Notes: generated by a model from the sequence alone, not told the origin. Counted from the stretch's first letter, positions 48,375 to 59,591 are shown. The stretch: DNA of 64,000 nucleotides from an uncultured Tateyamaria sp. (GCF_947494755.1 NZ_CANLVZ010000005.1:186001-250000), one strand, 5' to 3'. Program-made: numbers and translations.

Positions 48375-50270
48375 TCACGCGCGCTTGGGTTCTTCCTGTC
48401 GTGCGGAGAGGGACAGTTCGAGGTCTTTTTCCAATGCCTTGGCCCGCGCCACATAGGCGTCGTTCCTGGACGTGGGCACATTCGGGTCCCACAGCTCGGC
48501 CAGTTCCTTCACAGCCTCGCGGTCATGGGCGTAAAAGACGCGCTCCGCTTCGGCGGCCTCGTAGTCACTCAGCCCAAGGTTTTCCAGCGCATAGCGTCCC
48601 GCCCGCAGCGAGGCGTCAAACATCTCGCGCACGATATCATCGGCTCCGGCCTGATAAAGCTTGTAGACATGCACCCGGTCATAGGCCCGCGCGATGATGT
48701 GCAGATCGGGGCGCACCTTGCGCGCATAGGCCACCAGCCGCGTGGACACCTCTGGATCATCCAGAGCGACCACCAGAACCCGGGCGGTATCGAGCCCTGC
48801 GGCGTTCAGAATATCAGGGCGGCTTGGATCGCCAAGGAACCCTTTGAACCCAAAGCGCCGCATCAGCGTGATGGTTTCGATATCGTGATCCAGCACGACG
48901 GTGTTGAAGCCCGACCCTTGCAGAAGGCGGTTCACGATCTGCCCGAACCGCCCGATCCCGGCGATGATGACCGGGCCTTCCTCATCGATCTCGTCGGCTT
49001 CCACATCCGCGGTCGCATCGCTCATGCGTTGGGTGATCACCTCGTAAAGGATGAACAGCAGCGGCGTGATCAGCATAGTGAGCGCCACAACCAATAGCAG
49101 CGTTTCGGCTACATCAGTCGGGATCACCCCCTGACCAACCGAAAAGGCGACCAGCACAAAGCCGAATTCCCCCGCTTGCGCGAGGCCGAGCGTGAACAGC
49201 CACCGGTCCCGGCCTTTGATCTTGAAGGCCACCGCAAGGGCATAAAGCACGAGGCCCTTGATCGCGATCACAAGAATGGCCATCGAGATCAGCGCAGGCC
49301 AATCCGCAAACAGCAGCGCAAAATTGATGCCCGCCCCGACGGTGATGAAAAACAGACCCAACAGCAGCCCCTTGAACGGCTCGAGGTCGGATTCCAGTTC
49401 GTGCCGGAATTCCGAGCTGGCCAGAACCACGCCCGCAAGGAACGCGCCGAGCGCAGGGGACAGCCCCACGAGCATCATCAGGAACGAGATCGACACGACG
49501 ATCAGCAGGGCCAGAGCCGTATACATCTCGCGCAGATGCGCGGCATGGATGAAGCGGAACACCGGGCGGGTCAGAAAGACACCCGCAAGGATCACCGCAA
49601 TGACCGCACCAATGGTCACAAGCGTGACGCCCCATGCGGGCAGGCCATCCACAAGGCTCATCGCCGCGTCGCCGTGACCGCCGCCGTGACCATCGCCATG
49701 TTCGGCGCCATGGGGCCGCTCGATCGAGCCGTCTGGGGTGATCGACATGGGCAGCGTGACAATCAGCAGCGGCAGGAAGGCGAGGATCGGGATCACCGCG
49801 ATATCCTGCGTCAGCAACACCGAAAAGACCGAGCGTCCGCCGCCCGTCTGCATCAACCCCTTTTCCGAGAGGGTTTGCAAAACGATGGCCGTCGAGGACA
49901 GCGCGAGAGTCAGACCGATGGCAAGGCCCACGCCCCAGGGTTGGCCATAGGCGATGGCCACGCCCATCAGAGCCAGCGTGGACAGCAAAACCTGCATGCC
50001 CCCCAATCCAAGCAGTTTGTGGCGCATGTCCCACAAGGCGCGTGGTTCCAGCTCGAGCCCGATCAGGAACAGCATCATCACCACGCCAAATTCGGCAAAG
50101 TGCTGCAAGTCCTCGGTTTCAGATCCCACCAGCCCCAAAACAGGGCCAATGATGATCCCGGCCGCCAGATAGCCCAGCACCGAACCCAGCCCAAGCCGGG
50201 CTGCGATGGGCACTGCAATCACGGCGGCAGCGAGGTAGATTGACGCCTGATAGAGAAAGCTTTCCATCAA
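48375..50270 (-). CDS. CPA2-family cation/proton antiporter with RCK domain (KefB-like)
   Basis: A 631-residue membrane protein. The N-terminal Na+/H+ exchanger domain (about 1-390) has about 12 helices, starting VLGYLAAGIIIGPVLGLVGSETEDLQHFAEFGVVMMLFLIGLEL. A regulatory RCK/TrkA-N domain (about 410-530) includes VIIAGIGRFGQIVNRLLQG, a Rossmann nucleotide loop, and GDPSRPDILNAAGLDTARVLVVAL. The order matches KefB/KefC, glutathione-gated K+ efflux systems. A His-rich stretch (GDGHGGGHGDAAM, about 199-211) sits in a loop. It lies 38 bases after the AsnC gene on the same strand. Confidence 0.92.
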   Translation of the reverse strand: MMESFLYQASIYLAAAVIAVPIAARLGLGSVLGYLAAGIIIGPVLGLVGSETEDLQHFAEFGVVMMLFLIGLELEPRALWDMRHKLLGLGGMQVLLSTLALMGVAIAYGQPWGVGLAIGLTLALSSTAIVLQTLSEKGLMQTGGGRSVFSVLLTQDIAVIPILAFLPLLIVTLPMSITPDGSIERPHGAEHGDGHGGGHGDAAMSLVDGLPAWGVTLVTIGAVIAVILAGVFLTRPVFRFIHAAHLREMYTALALLIVVSISFLMMLVGLSPALGAFLAGVVLASSEFRHELESDLEPFKGLLLGLFFITVGAGINFALLFADWPALISMAILVIAIKGLVLYALAVAFKIKGRDRWLFTLGLAQAGEFGFVLVAFSVGQGVIPTDVAETLLLVVALTMLITPLLFILYEVITQRMSDATADVEADEIDEEGPVIIAGIGRFGQIVNRLLQGSGFNTVVLDHDIETITLMRRFGFKGFLGDPSRPDILNAAGLDTARVLVVALDDPEVSTRLVAYARKVRPDLHIIARAYDRVHVYKLYQAGADDIVREMFDASLRAGRYALENLGLSDYEAAEAERVFYAHDREAVKELAELWDPNVPTSRNDAYVARAKALEKDLELSLSARQEEPKRA

Positions 50271-50308
50271 AGTCTCCGATTTGCGACGCGCCAGGACGGG
50301 CGGGTCAA

Positions 50309-50764
50309 TCAGGTGGGCAGGGGGCCATCCCGTTTGAGTTGGTCCATGACGATCTGGCTGTGCACCCGCGACACCGCCGGATGGGGCAGCAGCACGTCAT
50401 GGATAAGGGTGTTTAACGCGCTTAGGTCGGCGCAGTACACCCGCAACAGGTAGTCCGCATCGCCCGTCATGGTCCAGGCACTTGTGATCTGGGCCTGCGT
50501 GTTCAAAAGCCGGGCAAAACTGGCCGAATGTTCGGGGCCGTGGGTGCTGAGGTGGACCTGAACAAAGCCCTGCACGCTCAATCCCAGGGCCTCGGGGTTC
50601 AGCCGTGCGACATAGCCCTCGATGTAACCTGCCGCCTCGAGGCGCTGCCTGCGCCGTCCGGCCTGGCTGGGCGACAGGTTCAGCACATCGCCGAGGTCCT
50701 GTGCGGTCAGGTGCGCATTCTTTTGCAGTGCAGCCAAAAGACGGGTGTCAATCGAATCGAGCAT
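50309..50764 (-). CDS. Lrp/AsnC-family regulator, likely of hpd
   Basis: A 151-residue regulator. The HTH is DTRLLAALQKNAHLTAQDLGDVLNLSPSQAGRRRQRLEAAG, and the C-terminal RAM ligand domain contains TMTGDADYLLRVYCADLSALNTLIHDVLL. It is divergent from hpd across 137 bases, the classical layout for a regulator controlling its neighbour and itself; aromatic amino acids are likely effectors. Start at ATG 50764; longer frames extend into hpd. Confidence 0.9.
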   Translation of the reverse strand: MLDSIDTRLLAALQKNAHLTAQDLGDVLNLSPSQAGRRRQRLEAAGYIEGYVARLNPEALGLSVQGFVQVHLSTHGPEHSASFARLLNTQAQITSAWTMTGDADYLLRVYCADLSALNTLIHDVLLPHPAVSRVHSQIVMDQLKRDGPLPT

Positions 50765-50797
50765 ATGCGGGCTTTCTGTACGGATCGCATAAACTAT

Positions 50798-50810
50798 GCG
50801 GAATATCCGC
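50798..50810. promoter_or_regulatory. Lrp-like palindrome between asnC-type gene and hpd
   Basis: GCGGA-ATA-TCCGC at 50798-50810 is a 5-bp inverted repeat with a central ATA, in AT-rich DNA. A partial copy (TATATTCCG) lies near 50865-50875. These fit repeated Lrp-family sites. Confidence 0.5.
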
Positions 50811-50900
50811 GCCCTGTGAAAGCGGCGTGCGGTCATTTGCGCAGAATTCACAGTGACGAAGGCGTATATTCCGATCAAACATACTGTCAGGAGGTCACCC

Positions 50901-51995
50901 ATGGGTCCGTTCCCGCACAATGCCCCGAAATCGCAGATCACCGAGGCCAACCCCATGGGCACCGATGGTTTTGAATTTGTCGAATTTGCCAGTGCCGATC
51001 CGGACGCCCTGCGCATCTTGTTTGAGCGTATGGGCTATCAAAAGGTGGCCAAACACAAGGCCATGGACATTGAGCTGTGGCAGCAGGGTGATATCACCTA
51101 CGTGCTGAATGCCGAAGCTGGCAGTTTCGGGGCCCGCTTTGTCGAAGAACACGGGCCATGCGCCCCGTCAATGGGCTGGCGGGTTGTGGATGCAGGCGCT
51201 GCGTTCAAACGGGCGGTGGATCTGGGCGCGAAACCCTATGAGGGGGCTGGCAAGGTGCTTGATGTGCCCGCGATCTACGGGATCGGCGGCAGCTTGATCT
51301 ATTTCGTGGACCAGTACTACGATACGTCTCCCTATAACGGCGAATACGAATGGCTGGCGCCATCCAAGCCGCGCGGCGTGGGGTTCTTTTACCTCGATCA
51401 CCTGACGCACAACGTCCACAAGGGCAACATGGACAGGTGGTTCAGCTACTACCGCGACCTGTTCAACTTCAAGGAAATCCGGTTCTTCGATATCGAGGGC
51501 AAGTTCACCGGCCTGTTCAGCCGCGCGTTGACGTCCCCGTGTGGGCGCATCCGCATTCCGATCAACGAGGACCGGGGCGAGACGGGGCAGATCGTGGCCT
51601 ACCTCAAGAAGTACAATGGCGAGGGTATTCAACACATCGCGGTGGGCTCTGATGACCTGTATGACAGCACTGACATCATCGCCGAAAACGGGCTGAAGTT
51701 CATGCCCGGCCCCCCGGATGCGTATTACAACCTGAGCCATGACCGCGTTGTGGGGCATGACGAGCCGATTGAACGGATGAAAAAGCACGGCATCCTGATC
51801 GACGGCGAAGGGGTTGTGGATGGGGGCGAGACCAAGATCCTGCTCCAGATATTCTCCAAAACGGTGATTGGCCCGATCTTTTTCGAGTTCATCCAGCGCA
51901 AGGGCGATGACGGCTTTGGCGAGGGCAACTTCAAGGCGCTGTTCGAAAGCATCGAACAAGAGCAGATCAACAGCGGTGAATTGTCAGCCAGCTAG
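50901..51995 (+). CDS. hpd: 4-hydroxyphenylpyruvate dioxygenase
   Basis: A 364-residue Fe(II) dioxygenase. The three iron ligands are identifiable: H167 in LDHLTHNV, H245 in GIQHIAVGS and E329 in FFEFIQRKGDDGFGEGNF. The N-terminal half is the inactive vicinal-oxygen-chelate repeat. It converts 4-hydroxyphenylpyruvate to homogentisate in tyrosine degradation and tocopherol/pyomelanin-type pathways. The start at ATG 50901 follows CAGGAGG. Homogentisate dioxygenase is not in the window. Divergent Lrp/AsnC regulator suggests aromatic amino acid control. Confidence 0.96.
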   Translation: MGPFPHNAPKSQITEANPMGTDGFEFVEFASADPDALRILFERMGYQKVAKHKAMDIELWQQGDITYVLNAEAGSFGARFVEEHGPCAPSMGWRVVDAGAAFKRAVDLGAKPYEGAGKVLDVPAIYGIGGSLIYFVDQYYDTSPYNGEYEWLAPSKPRGVGFFYLDHLTHNVHKGNMDRWFSYYRDLFNFKEIRFFDIEGKFTGLFSRALTSPCGRIRIPINEDRGETGQIVAYLKKYNGEGIQHIAVGSDDLYDSTDIIAENGLKFMPGPPDAYYNLSHDRVVGHDEPIERMKKHGILIDGEGVVDGGETKILLQIFSKTVIGPIFFEFIQRKGDDGFGEGNFKALFESIEQEQINSGELSAS

Positions 51996-51998
51996 GGC

Positions 51999-54512
<2,514 letters not shown>

Positions 54513-54589
54513 ATCGGATGTGTACCAACTATGCGGCGTAGAGTGAATGCGACCTGCGTTCATAAATAGAATAAAGCAGGAGTTTGCCC

Positions 54590-54682
54590 ATGCAAAGCAA
54601 AAGCCCGTTAAAGGACGCGCTAAGCTTGCATGATGCCGAGCGGTGGCGCATATTTTCTGCCCACCACATCCATGGATTTTGA
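54590..54682 (+). CDS. Possible 30-residue leader ORF before the SIMPL gene
   Basis: An ATG at 54590 follows AGGAG at 54578-54582 with seven bases between, an ideal ribosome site. It encodes 30 residues, beginning MQSKSPLKDALSLHDAERW, and its stop at 54680-54682 overlaps the GAGGA site used by the next gene. Codon choice includes TTA and CTA, rare here, so it may be a regulatory uORF or a chance ORF. Confidence 0.35.
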   Translation: MQSKSPLKDALSLHDAERWRIFSAHHIHGF

Positions 54683-54693
54683 GGAATTACACC

Positions 54694-55368
54694 GTGAAAT
54701 CAATCCTTTTGAGCGTGATGATCATGTGTTTCACGACCCTGACGGTGCGGGCGGAAACGCCACCGCCTTTTGTGTCCGTGACGGGGGAAGGGACAGTGAC
54801 GGTCGTACCGGACATGGCCGTGATTTCCTTGGGTGTCTCTCATCAGGACAAGACGGCCAAGGCAGCGATGGACGCGGTCAGCGCCGATGCGCGGGCCTTG
54901 CTGGCCCGATTGGCGGAACTGGGCATAGCGGCGCGGGATGTGCAGACGGATCAGCTGAACGTGTCGCCTGTGTGGGAGCAGGTGGACAACGCCCGTCGCG
55001 TCGTCGGGTTTGCCGCGTCCACAGGCGTGTCGGTTCGGGTGCGCGCATTGGATGATCTGGGCCTCATCCTCGATGAGGCTTTGGCGGCGGGAGCCAATAC
55101 ATTCAATGGGTTGCAGTTCGACCTTGCAGAACGGCGCGAAGCCGAAGCAGAGGCCCGCGAGGCGGCGGTGCGCGACGCGATTGCCCGCGCAAACGAAATG
55201 GCAGGCGCTGCGAACCTCGCCCTTGGTCCTGTGCGCAGCATGGTCGAGCAGGGCAGTGGTGGCGCGCCTCAGATGATGTCGATGGCGCGATCCGAAGGTG
55301 TGCCCGTTGCGGTGGGTGAGTTGTCGGTGTCGGCGCGTGTGGCCGTGACTTTTGACCTGACCCAATGA
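54694..55368 (+). CDS. SIMPL/DUF541-domain periplasmic protein
   Basis: A 224-residue protein with a signal peptide (KSILLSVMIMCFTTLTVRA) and a SIMPL domain: PPFVSVTGEGTVTVVPDMAVISLGV, then ARALLARLAELGIAARDVQTDQLNVSPVWEQ and VRVRALDDLGLILDEALAAGANTFNGLQF in pieces. SIMPL proteins are periplasmic and linked to oxidative stress, but no catalytic activity is established. The start is GTG 54694, six to eight bases after GAGGA; an ATG at 54643 gives no signal peptide start. Confidence 0.85.
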   Translation: MKSILLSVMIMCFTTLTVRAETPPPFVSVTGEGTVTVVPDMAVISLGVSHQDKTAKAAMDAVSADARALLARLAELGIAARDVQTDQLNVSPVWEQVDNARRVVGFAASTGVSVRVRALDDLGLILDEALAAGANTFNGLQFDLAERREAEAEAREAAVRDAIARANEMAGAANLALGPVRSMVEQGSGGAPQMMSMARSEGVPVAVGELSVSARVAVTFDLTQ

Positions 55369-55390
55369 TTTAGATGCCGCTTGCGCGACG

Positions 55391-55447
55391 ATATTTTTGA
55401 GGGGGCGCTGCCCCCGGCCTTCGGCCTCCCCCGCGGTATTTTTGGTC
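55391..55447. repeat. GC-rich palindromic intergenic element, copy 3
   Basis: Two hairpins in a row: GGGGGC-GCT-GCCCCC (55401-55415) and GGCC-TTC-GGCC (55416-55426), then CCCCCGCGGTATTTTTGG. It is flanked by ATATTTTTGA on one side and TATTTTTGG on the other, so it can terminate in both directions between SIMPL and metY. Confidence 0.65.
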
Positions 55448-55462
55448 AAAAGACGGGGAAAG

Positions 55463-55485
55463 GTAAGGCGGAGGTGGCCTCCGCC
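55463..55485. repeat. Palindromic intergenic repeat, copy 3 (variant)
   Basis: GTAAGGCGGAGG followed by TGG and CCTCCGCC. It has the same GTAAGGCGGA start and 23-base length as copies at 641 and 15022, with compensating changes in the stem, and lies between convergent SIMPL and metY. Confidence 0.65.
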
Positions 55486-55495
55486 CCCTCCGGTT

Positions 55496-56788
55496 TTAGC
55501 TGACCGCTTTGCTGAGTGCCTGATCGAGATCGGCGATCAAGTCGTCCGCATCTTCGATCCCGATGGAGACCCGCACCACTTCGGGGGCCGCTCCGGCGGC
55601 GCGCTGTTGTTCTGCCGTCAACTGGCGGTGCGTGGTCGACGCCGAGTGGATGATCAGCGAGCGTGCATCGCCGAGGTTCGCCACGTGGCTGAAGATTTCC
55701 AGCGCGTTCACCAGCTTGACGCAGGCGTCGTAACCGCCCTTGACCGCGAAGGTGAACAGACCCCCTGCACCGCGCGGACAGATCTTGGCCACCCGGTCGA
55801 AATAGGGCGAGGATTCCAGCCCTGCATAGGTGACGTAGTCCACCCTGTCATCTGCTTCGAGCCATTGCGCGATCTTGGTCGCGTTCTCGATATGCCGGTC
55901 CATGCGCAAGGACAGCGTTTCGGTGCCCATCAGCGTGTAGTGCGCGGCCTGAGGGTTCATCGTCATGCCCAGATCGCGCAAGCCAATGGCGATGCCGTGG
56001 AAGGTGAAGGCGAGGGGGCCGAACGTCTCGTGGAACTTCATCCCGTGATAGGCGGGTTCGGGCGCGCTGAGTGAGGGGAACTTGTCATTCGCGGACCAGT
56101 CGAACTTGCCCGAGTCCACGACGCAGCCCCCTGTGACCGTGCCGTTGCCGGTAAGGTATTTGGTGGTCGAGTGGACGACCAGCGTGGCCCCGTGTTCGAT
56201 GGGACGGCACAGGTAGGGTGTCGCCGTGGTGTTATCCACGATCAGCGGGATTTCAGCCGCATCCGAGATGGCCGAGATCGCATCGAGGTCGGTGATATAG
56301 CCGCCCGGATTGGCGATGGATTCACAGAACACAGCCCGTGTGTTGTCATCGATGGCCGCCTTGACCGCATCCACATCGTCGAAGTCGACGAATGTGGCCT
56401 CCCACCCGAAGCGCTTGATGGTCTGGCTGAACTGGGTCACCGTGCCGCCGTAAAGGCGTGTCGAGACGACCACGTTCTTGCCCGGGCTCATCAGCGGGAA
56501 CAGCGCCATGAGCTGTGCGGCGTGCCCCGATGAGCAGCAAACCCCGCCCGCGCCCCCCTCGAGGGTGGCGATCCGTTCCTGCAGGACCGCCACGGTGGGA
56601 TTGGTCAGGCGCGAATAGATGTAGCCGACCTCTTGCAGGTTAAAGAGGGCGGCGGCGTGCTCGGCGTCGCGAAACACGTAAGCCGTGGACTGATAGATCG
56701 GCGTTTGCCGCGCCCCCGTGGCCGGGTCGGGCCGTGCGCCTGCATGGATCTGGAGGGTGTCAAAGCCGTATGTGGGTCCGTCGGTCAT
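55496..56788 (-). CDS. metY: O-acetylhomoserine aminocarboxypropyltransferase (sulfhydrylase)
   Basis: A 430-residue PLP enzyme of the Cys/Met metabolism family. K210 in HSTTKYLTGNGTVTGG is the PLP-binding Lys. Other motifs are QIHAGARPDPATGARQTPIYQST, CCSSGHAAQ and IVDNTTATPYLCRPIEHGA. The length and the long C-terminal insertion fit MetY rather than MetB/MetC. It makes homocysteine from O-acetylhomoserine and sulfide. The hom gene upstream in the same pathway lies elsewhere in the window (16057). No SAM riboswitch was recognised in its short leader. Confidence 0.94.
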   Translation of the reverse strand: MTDGPTYGFDTLQIHAGARPDPATGARQTPIYQSTAYVFRDAEHAAALFNLQEVGYIYSRLTNPTVAVLQERIATLEGGAGGVCCSSGHAAQLMALFPLMSPGKNVVVSTRLYGGTVTQFSQTIKRFGWEATFVDFDDVDAVKAAIDDNTRAVFCESIANPGGYITDLDAISAISDAAEIPLIVDNTTATPYLCRPIEHGATLVVHSTTKYLTGNGTVTGGCVVDSGKFDWSANDKFPSLSAPEPAYHGMKFHETFGPLAFTFHGIAIGLRDLGMTMNPQAAHYTLMGTETLSLRMDRHIENATKIAQWLEADDRVDYVTYAGLESSPYFDRVAKICPRGAGGLFTFAVKGGYDACVKLVNALEIFSHVANLGDARSLIIHSASTTHRQLTAEQQRAAGAAPEVVRVSIGIEDADDLIADLDQALSKAVS

Positions 56789-56874
56789 GGGTCAGGTGTC
56801 CTTGCTGCCTGGGCGATCTGTCGGCACCATGGATAGGCAAGCGCGCCGGCAGGGGCAAGGGTGCCTTGACCGAG

Positions 56875-57300
56875 TCAGGCACCGACCACGGCAAAGCGCT
56901 GATAGACCTCTGGAAAGGCTGCGACCTGATAATCGATCATCTCGATCACCGGAAACAGCTGGCCTGCGTCCTGAAACAGCGCATAGCGCACCTGGCTTAT
57001 GCGCAGGCAAACCCCGTGCGCATCAAAGTGGTCCCATTCGACCCACACATTGGAATAGCCCTGGGCGGGCATGCCTTGCGCCACGATCCGCGGCGTGACC
57101 CGCACCACACCCGCCGCGCGTATCGTGTCCCGATAAAGCGCGAGGCCCTGCACCAGCGTCCCGGATGATCCAAAGACCGACAGGTGATCGCCCGCATAGA
57201 ACGGCACGGGATAGCAAAGATGCTCCGAAACGTCGGCCAGCCGGTCTTCGTTGAAGGCATGGGCGAGGTTGGCGAGAAACTTGGCGTTAATGTTGGACAT
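56875..57300 (-). CDS. NTF2/SnoaL-like small protein
   Basis: A 141-residue protein with an alpha-helix start (NAKFLANLAHAFNEDRLADVSEHLCYP) and a beta-rich body (VTPRIVAQGMPAQGYSNVWVEWDHFDAHG). The pattern fits the NTF2-like cone fold, similar to SnoaL-type proteins. Its function is unknown. Gene order is minus-strand, 86 bases before metY. A TetR-type palindrome lies upstream near its promoter (57334-57349). Confidence 0.65.
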   Translation of the reverse strand: MSNINAKFLANLAHAFNEDRLADVSEHLCYPVPFYAGDHLSVFGSSGTLVQGLALYRDTIRAAGVVRVTPRIVAQGMPAQGYSNVWVEWDHFDAHGVCLRISQVRYALFQDAGQLFPVIEMIDYQVAAFPEVYQRFAVVGA

Positions 57301-57333
57301 GGCGCGGTCCGATCAAGACGATGTGCAGTTTAT

Positions 57334-57349
57334 TTGACTGATTGGTCAA
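57334..57349 (-). promoter_or_regulatory. TetR-type palindrome before NTF2-like gene
   Basis: TTGAC-TGATTG-GTCAA at 57334-57349 has exact 5-bp inverted arms with a six-base centre, like AcrR/TetR operators with TGAC/GTCA half-sites. It lies 34 bases before the NTF2-like start. Confidence 0.55.
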
Positions 57350-57438
57350 TTAACACTTTTGCGCGAAATGTCAGCGCGCAAATCCAACCTGCCGTTGTGC
57401 CATTTCGCCGCGCACAAAAACGCAGAGCGGTCATGCGT

Positions 57439-58455
57439 CTAGCGCATCCAGAATCCGTTGGACTTGATCCGGTTGCGGATCGCCTGTTCGCGCCGTGGCA
57501 TGTCGTTCTGATCAAACAGTGCCCGCACCTTGGCCCCGCGCCCTTGAAACACCATCCGTTTGATGGGGTCGTAAGATTTCAGCACCTTCTTGATCTTGTT
57601 GGGGGCCGCCACGCTTTCCAGCGCCGCAATCACCGCGTCGCTTTCGCGGGCATAAAGCATGGGCAGCAACCGGTAATGGCACGAGACCGGCCCGTCGAGA
57701 TAGTCATGCACCGCGCTGTCGCGCCCCCCGCCAAAGCTGTGGATCACCAGCGGCAAGGCCACCTGATCCAGCCATGGATCAAGTGTCTGACACACCAGTT
57801 CCTTGGGTGGGTTGTCCCGGATGCGCAGCGCGTATTCGAGGAACCGTTCCCCGAAGGCATGTGGGCAGGCCCCAAAGAAGAAGCCCGCGTTGAAATAAAG
57901 GTAGCGTGCCCAGTATTCGTCCGGTTCGGCCAGATCGAGGCTGCTTTCGAAGTCGAGGCCAAAGGCATCATAAAGCGATTTCCACGTTTCGGTGTAACCA
58001 GGGCCGTAAAGCTCGATCTCGGGCCATGTTCCTGTGCGCCGCAGCGAGGCCGAGGGCGTGTCAAAGTCGAAGGGTACTGCGCCCAGATCGCCGGTGATCA
58101 GCGTGTCGCTGTCAAAGAACACGAAGGGTTCGCCCTTGGGCAGGGCCGTCAGCATCTCGATCTTGTTGCCATAGGCATAGGCGTGGCCAAAATGCGCGCT
58201 TTCGAAGGGGATGATTTCAGCCCCCAAGTCGGTCAGCGCGTCGCGCAAGTCTTGCGGCGCGATGCGTGGGTCATTGGGCCAGAGGGGGCCGGTTTGCGGC
58301 TCTGCAATCAGCACGCGGCCCTGAAATGTGGGCGCATTGGCCCGCAGCGAGGCCACGAACAACAGCGCTTCGTATCCGAGCCGCCCGTTTTGCCCTACAA
58401 GGGCGACGTTAAACGGTTTCGGGGCCTTGGATTCTTTTGTCGATTTGCGTGCCAT
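57439..58455 (-). CDS. Glycosyltransferase-like protein (GT8-like)
   Basis: A 338-residue cytoplasmic protein. It starts basic and then has a GT-A type beta start (PFNVALVGQNGRLGYEALLFVASLR). A DxD metal motif is visible as D115-S-D117 in FVFFDSDTLITGDL. A long charged C-terminal helix ends RRREQAIRNRIKSNGFW-like. The overall pattern is that of glycosyltransferase family 8 relatives annotated as hypothetical. Acceptor and sugar are unknown. It is isolated on the minus strand. Confidence 0.65.
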   Translation of the reverse strand: MARKSTKESKAPKPFNVALVGQNGRLGYEALLFVASLRANAPTFQGRVLIAEPQTGPLWPNDPRIAPQDLRDALTDLGAEIIPFESAHFGHAYAYGNKIEMLTALPKGEPFVFFDSDTLITGDLGAVPFDFDTPSASLRRTGTWPEIELYGPGYTETWKSLYDAFGLDFESSLDLAEPDEYWARYLYFNAGFFFGACPHAFGERFLEYALRIRDNPPKELVCQTLDPWLDQVALPLVIHSFGGGRDSAVHDYLDGPVSCHYRLLPMLYARESDAVIAALESVAAPNKIKKVLKSYDPIKRMVFQGRGAKVRALFDQNDMPRREQAIRNRIKSNGFWMR

Positions 58456-58575
58456 ATGCCTGCGATATGCTCAGATCAGGTGGGCAGGGTTGGCCCCGCC
58501 ATTTGCCCGAGTATAGGCCGACCAGACCGCCCGCGCCAAGACAGGTATCTGCAATCAATGCGGGTGATGCGCAAT

Positions 58576-58839
58576 TCACTCAGGCGGCGGGTTCAGCACG
58601 TCATAGAGCTTTTGCAAGAGGCTCAGCACCAGAAACGCGCCAACGGCCCAGATCAGCAACTCGAACGGTGCGAAATCCGTGCCGCGCAGCCACTGACCCA
58701 AAAGGCTGCCTTGCGGGCGCAGCGCCTCAATCCCGAACAGCCCGTCGCGCGGCCAGAGCGAAAACGTCCAGAACCGTGACAGGTAAAACAGGATAGCCGC
58801 GACCGATGCGGCAAGGGTCAGCCAGAAGATCCGCTTCAT
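58576..58839 (-). CDS. Small membrane protein of the Rieske/heme operon
   Basis: An 87-residue protein with two helices, at about 3-22 (IFWLTLAASVAAILFYLSRF) and 55-77 (FAPFELLIWAVGAFLVLSLL). No motif is recognised. It is the last gene of a four-gene operon and overlaps the preceding gene by four bases. It may act as an assembly or anchor subunit. Confidence 0.65.
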   Translation of the reverse strand: MKRIFWLTLAASVAAILFYLSRFWTFSLWPRDGLFGIEALRPQGSLLGQWLRGTDFAPFELLIWAVGAFLVLSLLQKLYDVLNPPPE

Positions 58840-59591
58840 TCGCTCAACTCGATTGTGTCGGTGTCGATTTCCCAGACCAAAAGGTCTCCGCGCCGGGTCA
58901 ATTCGCCCTCCGCAGTGATGTATTGGGCCACGAAATCATAGGCTTCTCGGGGCAGTCGGGTGCCGCCGGGGCCGGTGACCAGCAGGAACTCCTCGCCCAG
59001 AACCGGTTGGGATGAGACGAAGATCGGCGGCACATCCCCAAGCAGGCACAGGTTGGCGCAGGCCTTGTGCGCAAGTCCACGACCCGGGCGCATCGCCCCT
59101 GCCAGACACTTGCCGTCACAAATCTCGCCGGTCAGTTGCCAGCGCCCTTGGGGTTCGACGGCGATCTCGGGGGCTTCACCTTCGGCGGCCTGCAGGCCAT
59201 TGCGCCCACCACGCACCTGCATCATGTAAAGATCGCCACGTTCCAGAACGACGCCGGATACCTGGGCTAACTGGCCGTTCAAAGGCATCGCCCGTCCATC
59301 CACGCCGGACTTGCCGCCCGCCGTCATCATGAAACTGTCGCCCGGTTTGATCCGGTCATTGCCCTCGACCACATGGATGACGGGGTAGGGAGTCATCTCG
59401 ACCACGCCCACCACCGTCTGGCGGCCATAGTCAAAGCGGAAGGCACCGGGGCCGGGATCATCCTGCGCCGCGCCCATCAGGAAGCCTGCACCGGCAAGCC
59501 CTGCAATCAGCAATACGCACGCGCTCAGCAGGAAGGTCCGCAACGGGCCGGGGGCTGGCAGGTAGCCGACGAAAAAGGGTTTCTCGCTCAT
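58836..59591 (-). CDS. Membrane-anchored protein with conserved Cys quartet
   Basis: A 251-residue protein with one membrane helix (about 17-40). The domain that follows is beta-rich (YPVIHVVEGNDRIKPGDSFMMT, VSGVVLERGDLYMMQVRGG). A striking motif lies at 158-182: C158-DGK-C162, then GAMRPGRGLAHKACANLC with H175, C178 and C182. The pair of CxxxC motifs and the His could hold a metal or a disulfide switch. No family function is known. It overlaps its neighbours by four bases on both sides, so the four proteins are produced together. Confidence 0.6.
   Translation of the reverse strand: MSEKPFFVGYLPAPGPLRTFLLSACVLLIAGLAGAGFLMGAAQDDPGPGAFRFDYGRQTVVGVVEMTPYPVIHVVEGNDRIKPGDSFMMTAGGKSGVDGRAMPLNGQLAQVSGVVLERGDLYMMQVRGGRNGLQAAEGEAPEIAVEPQGRWQLTGEICDGKCLAGAMRPGRGLAHKACANLCLLGDVPPIFVSSQPVLGEEFLLVTGPGGTRLPREAYDFVAQYITAEGELTRRGDLLVWEIDTDTIELSE

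Noticed and set aside
49176-50243. Long plus-strand open frame opposite the KefB-like antiporter
   Set aside because: It is an antisense shadow in high-GC DNA; the encoded sequence is rich in Arg, Gln and His with no domain.
56789-56874. Possible SAM-II or SAM-V riboswitch before metY
   Set aside because: The 86-base leader lacks the conserved core segments of these riboswitches when read on the minus strand.
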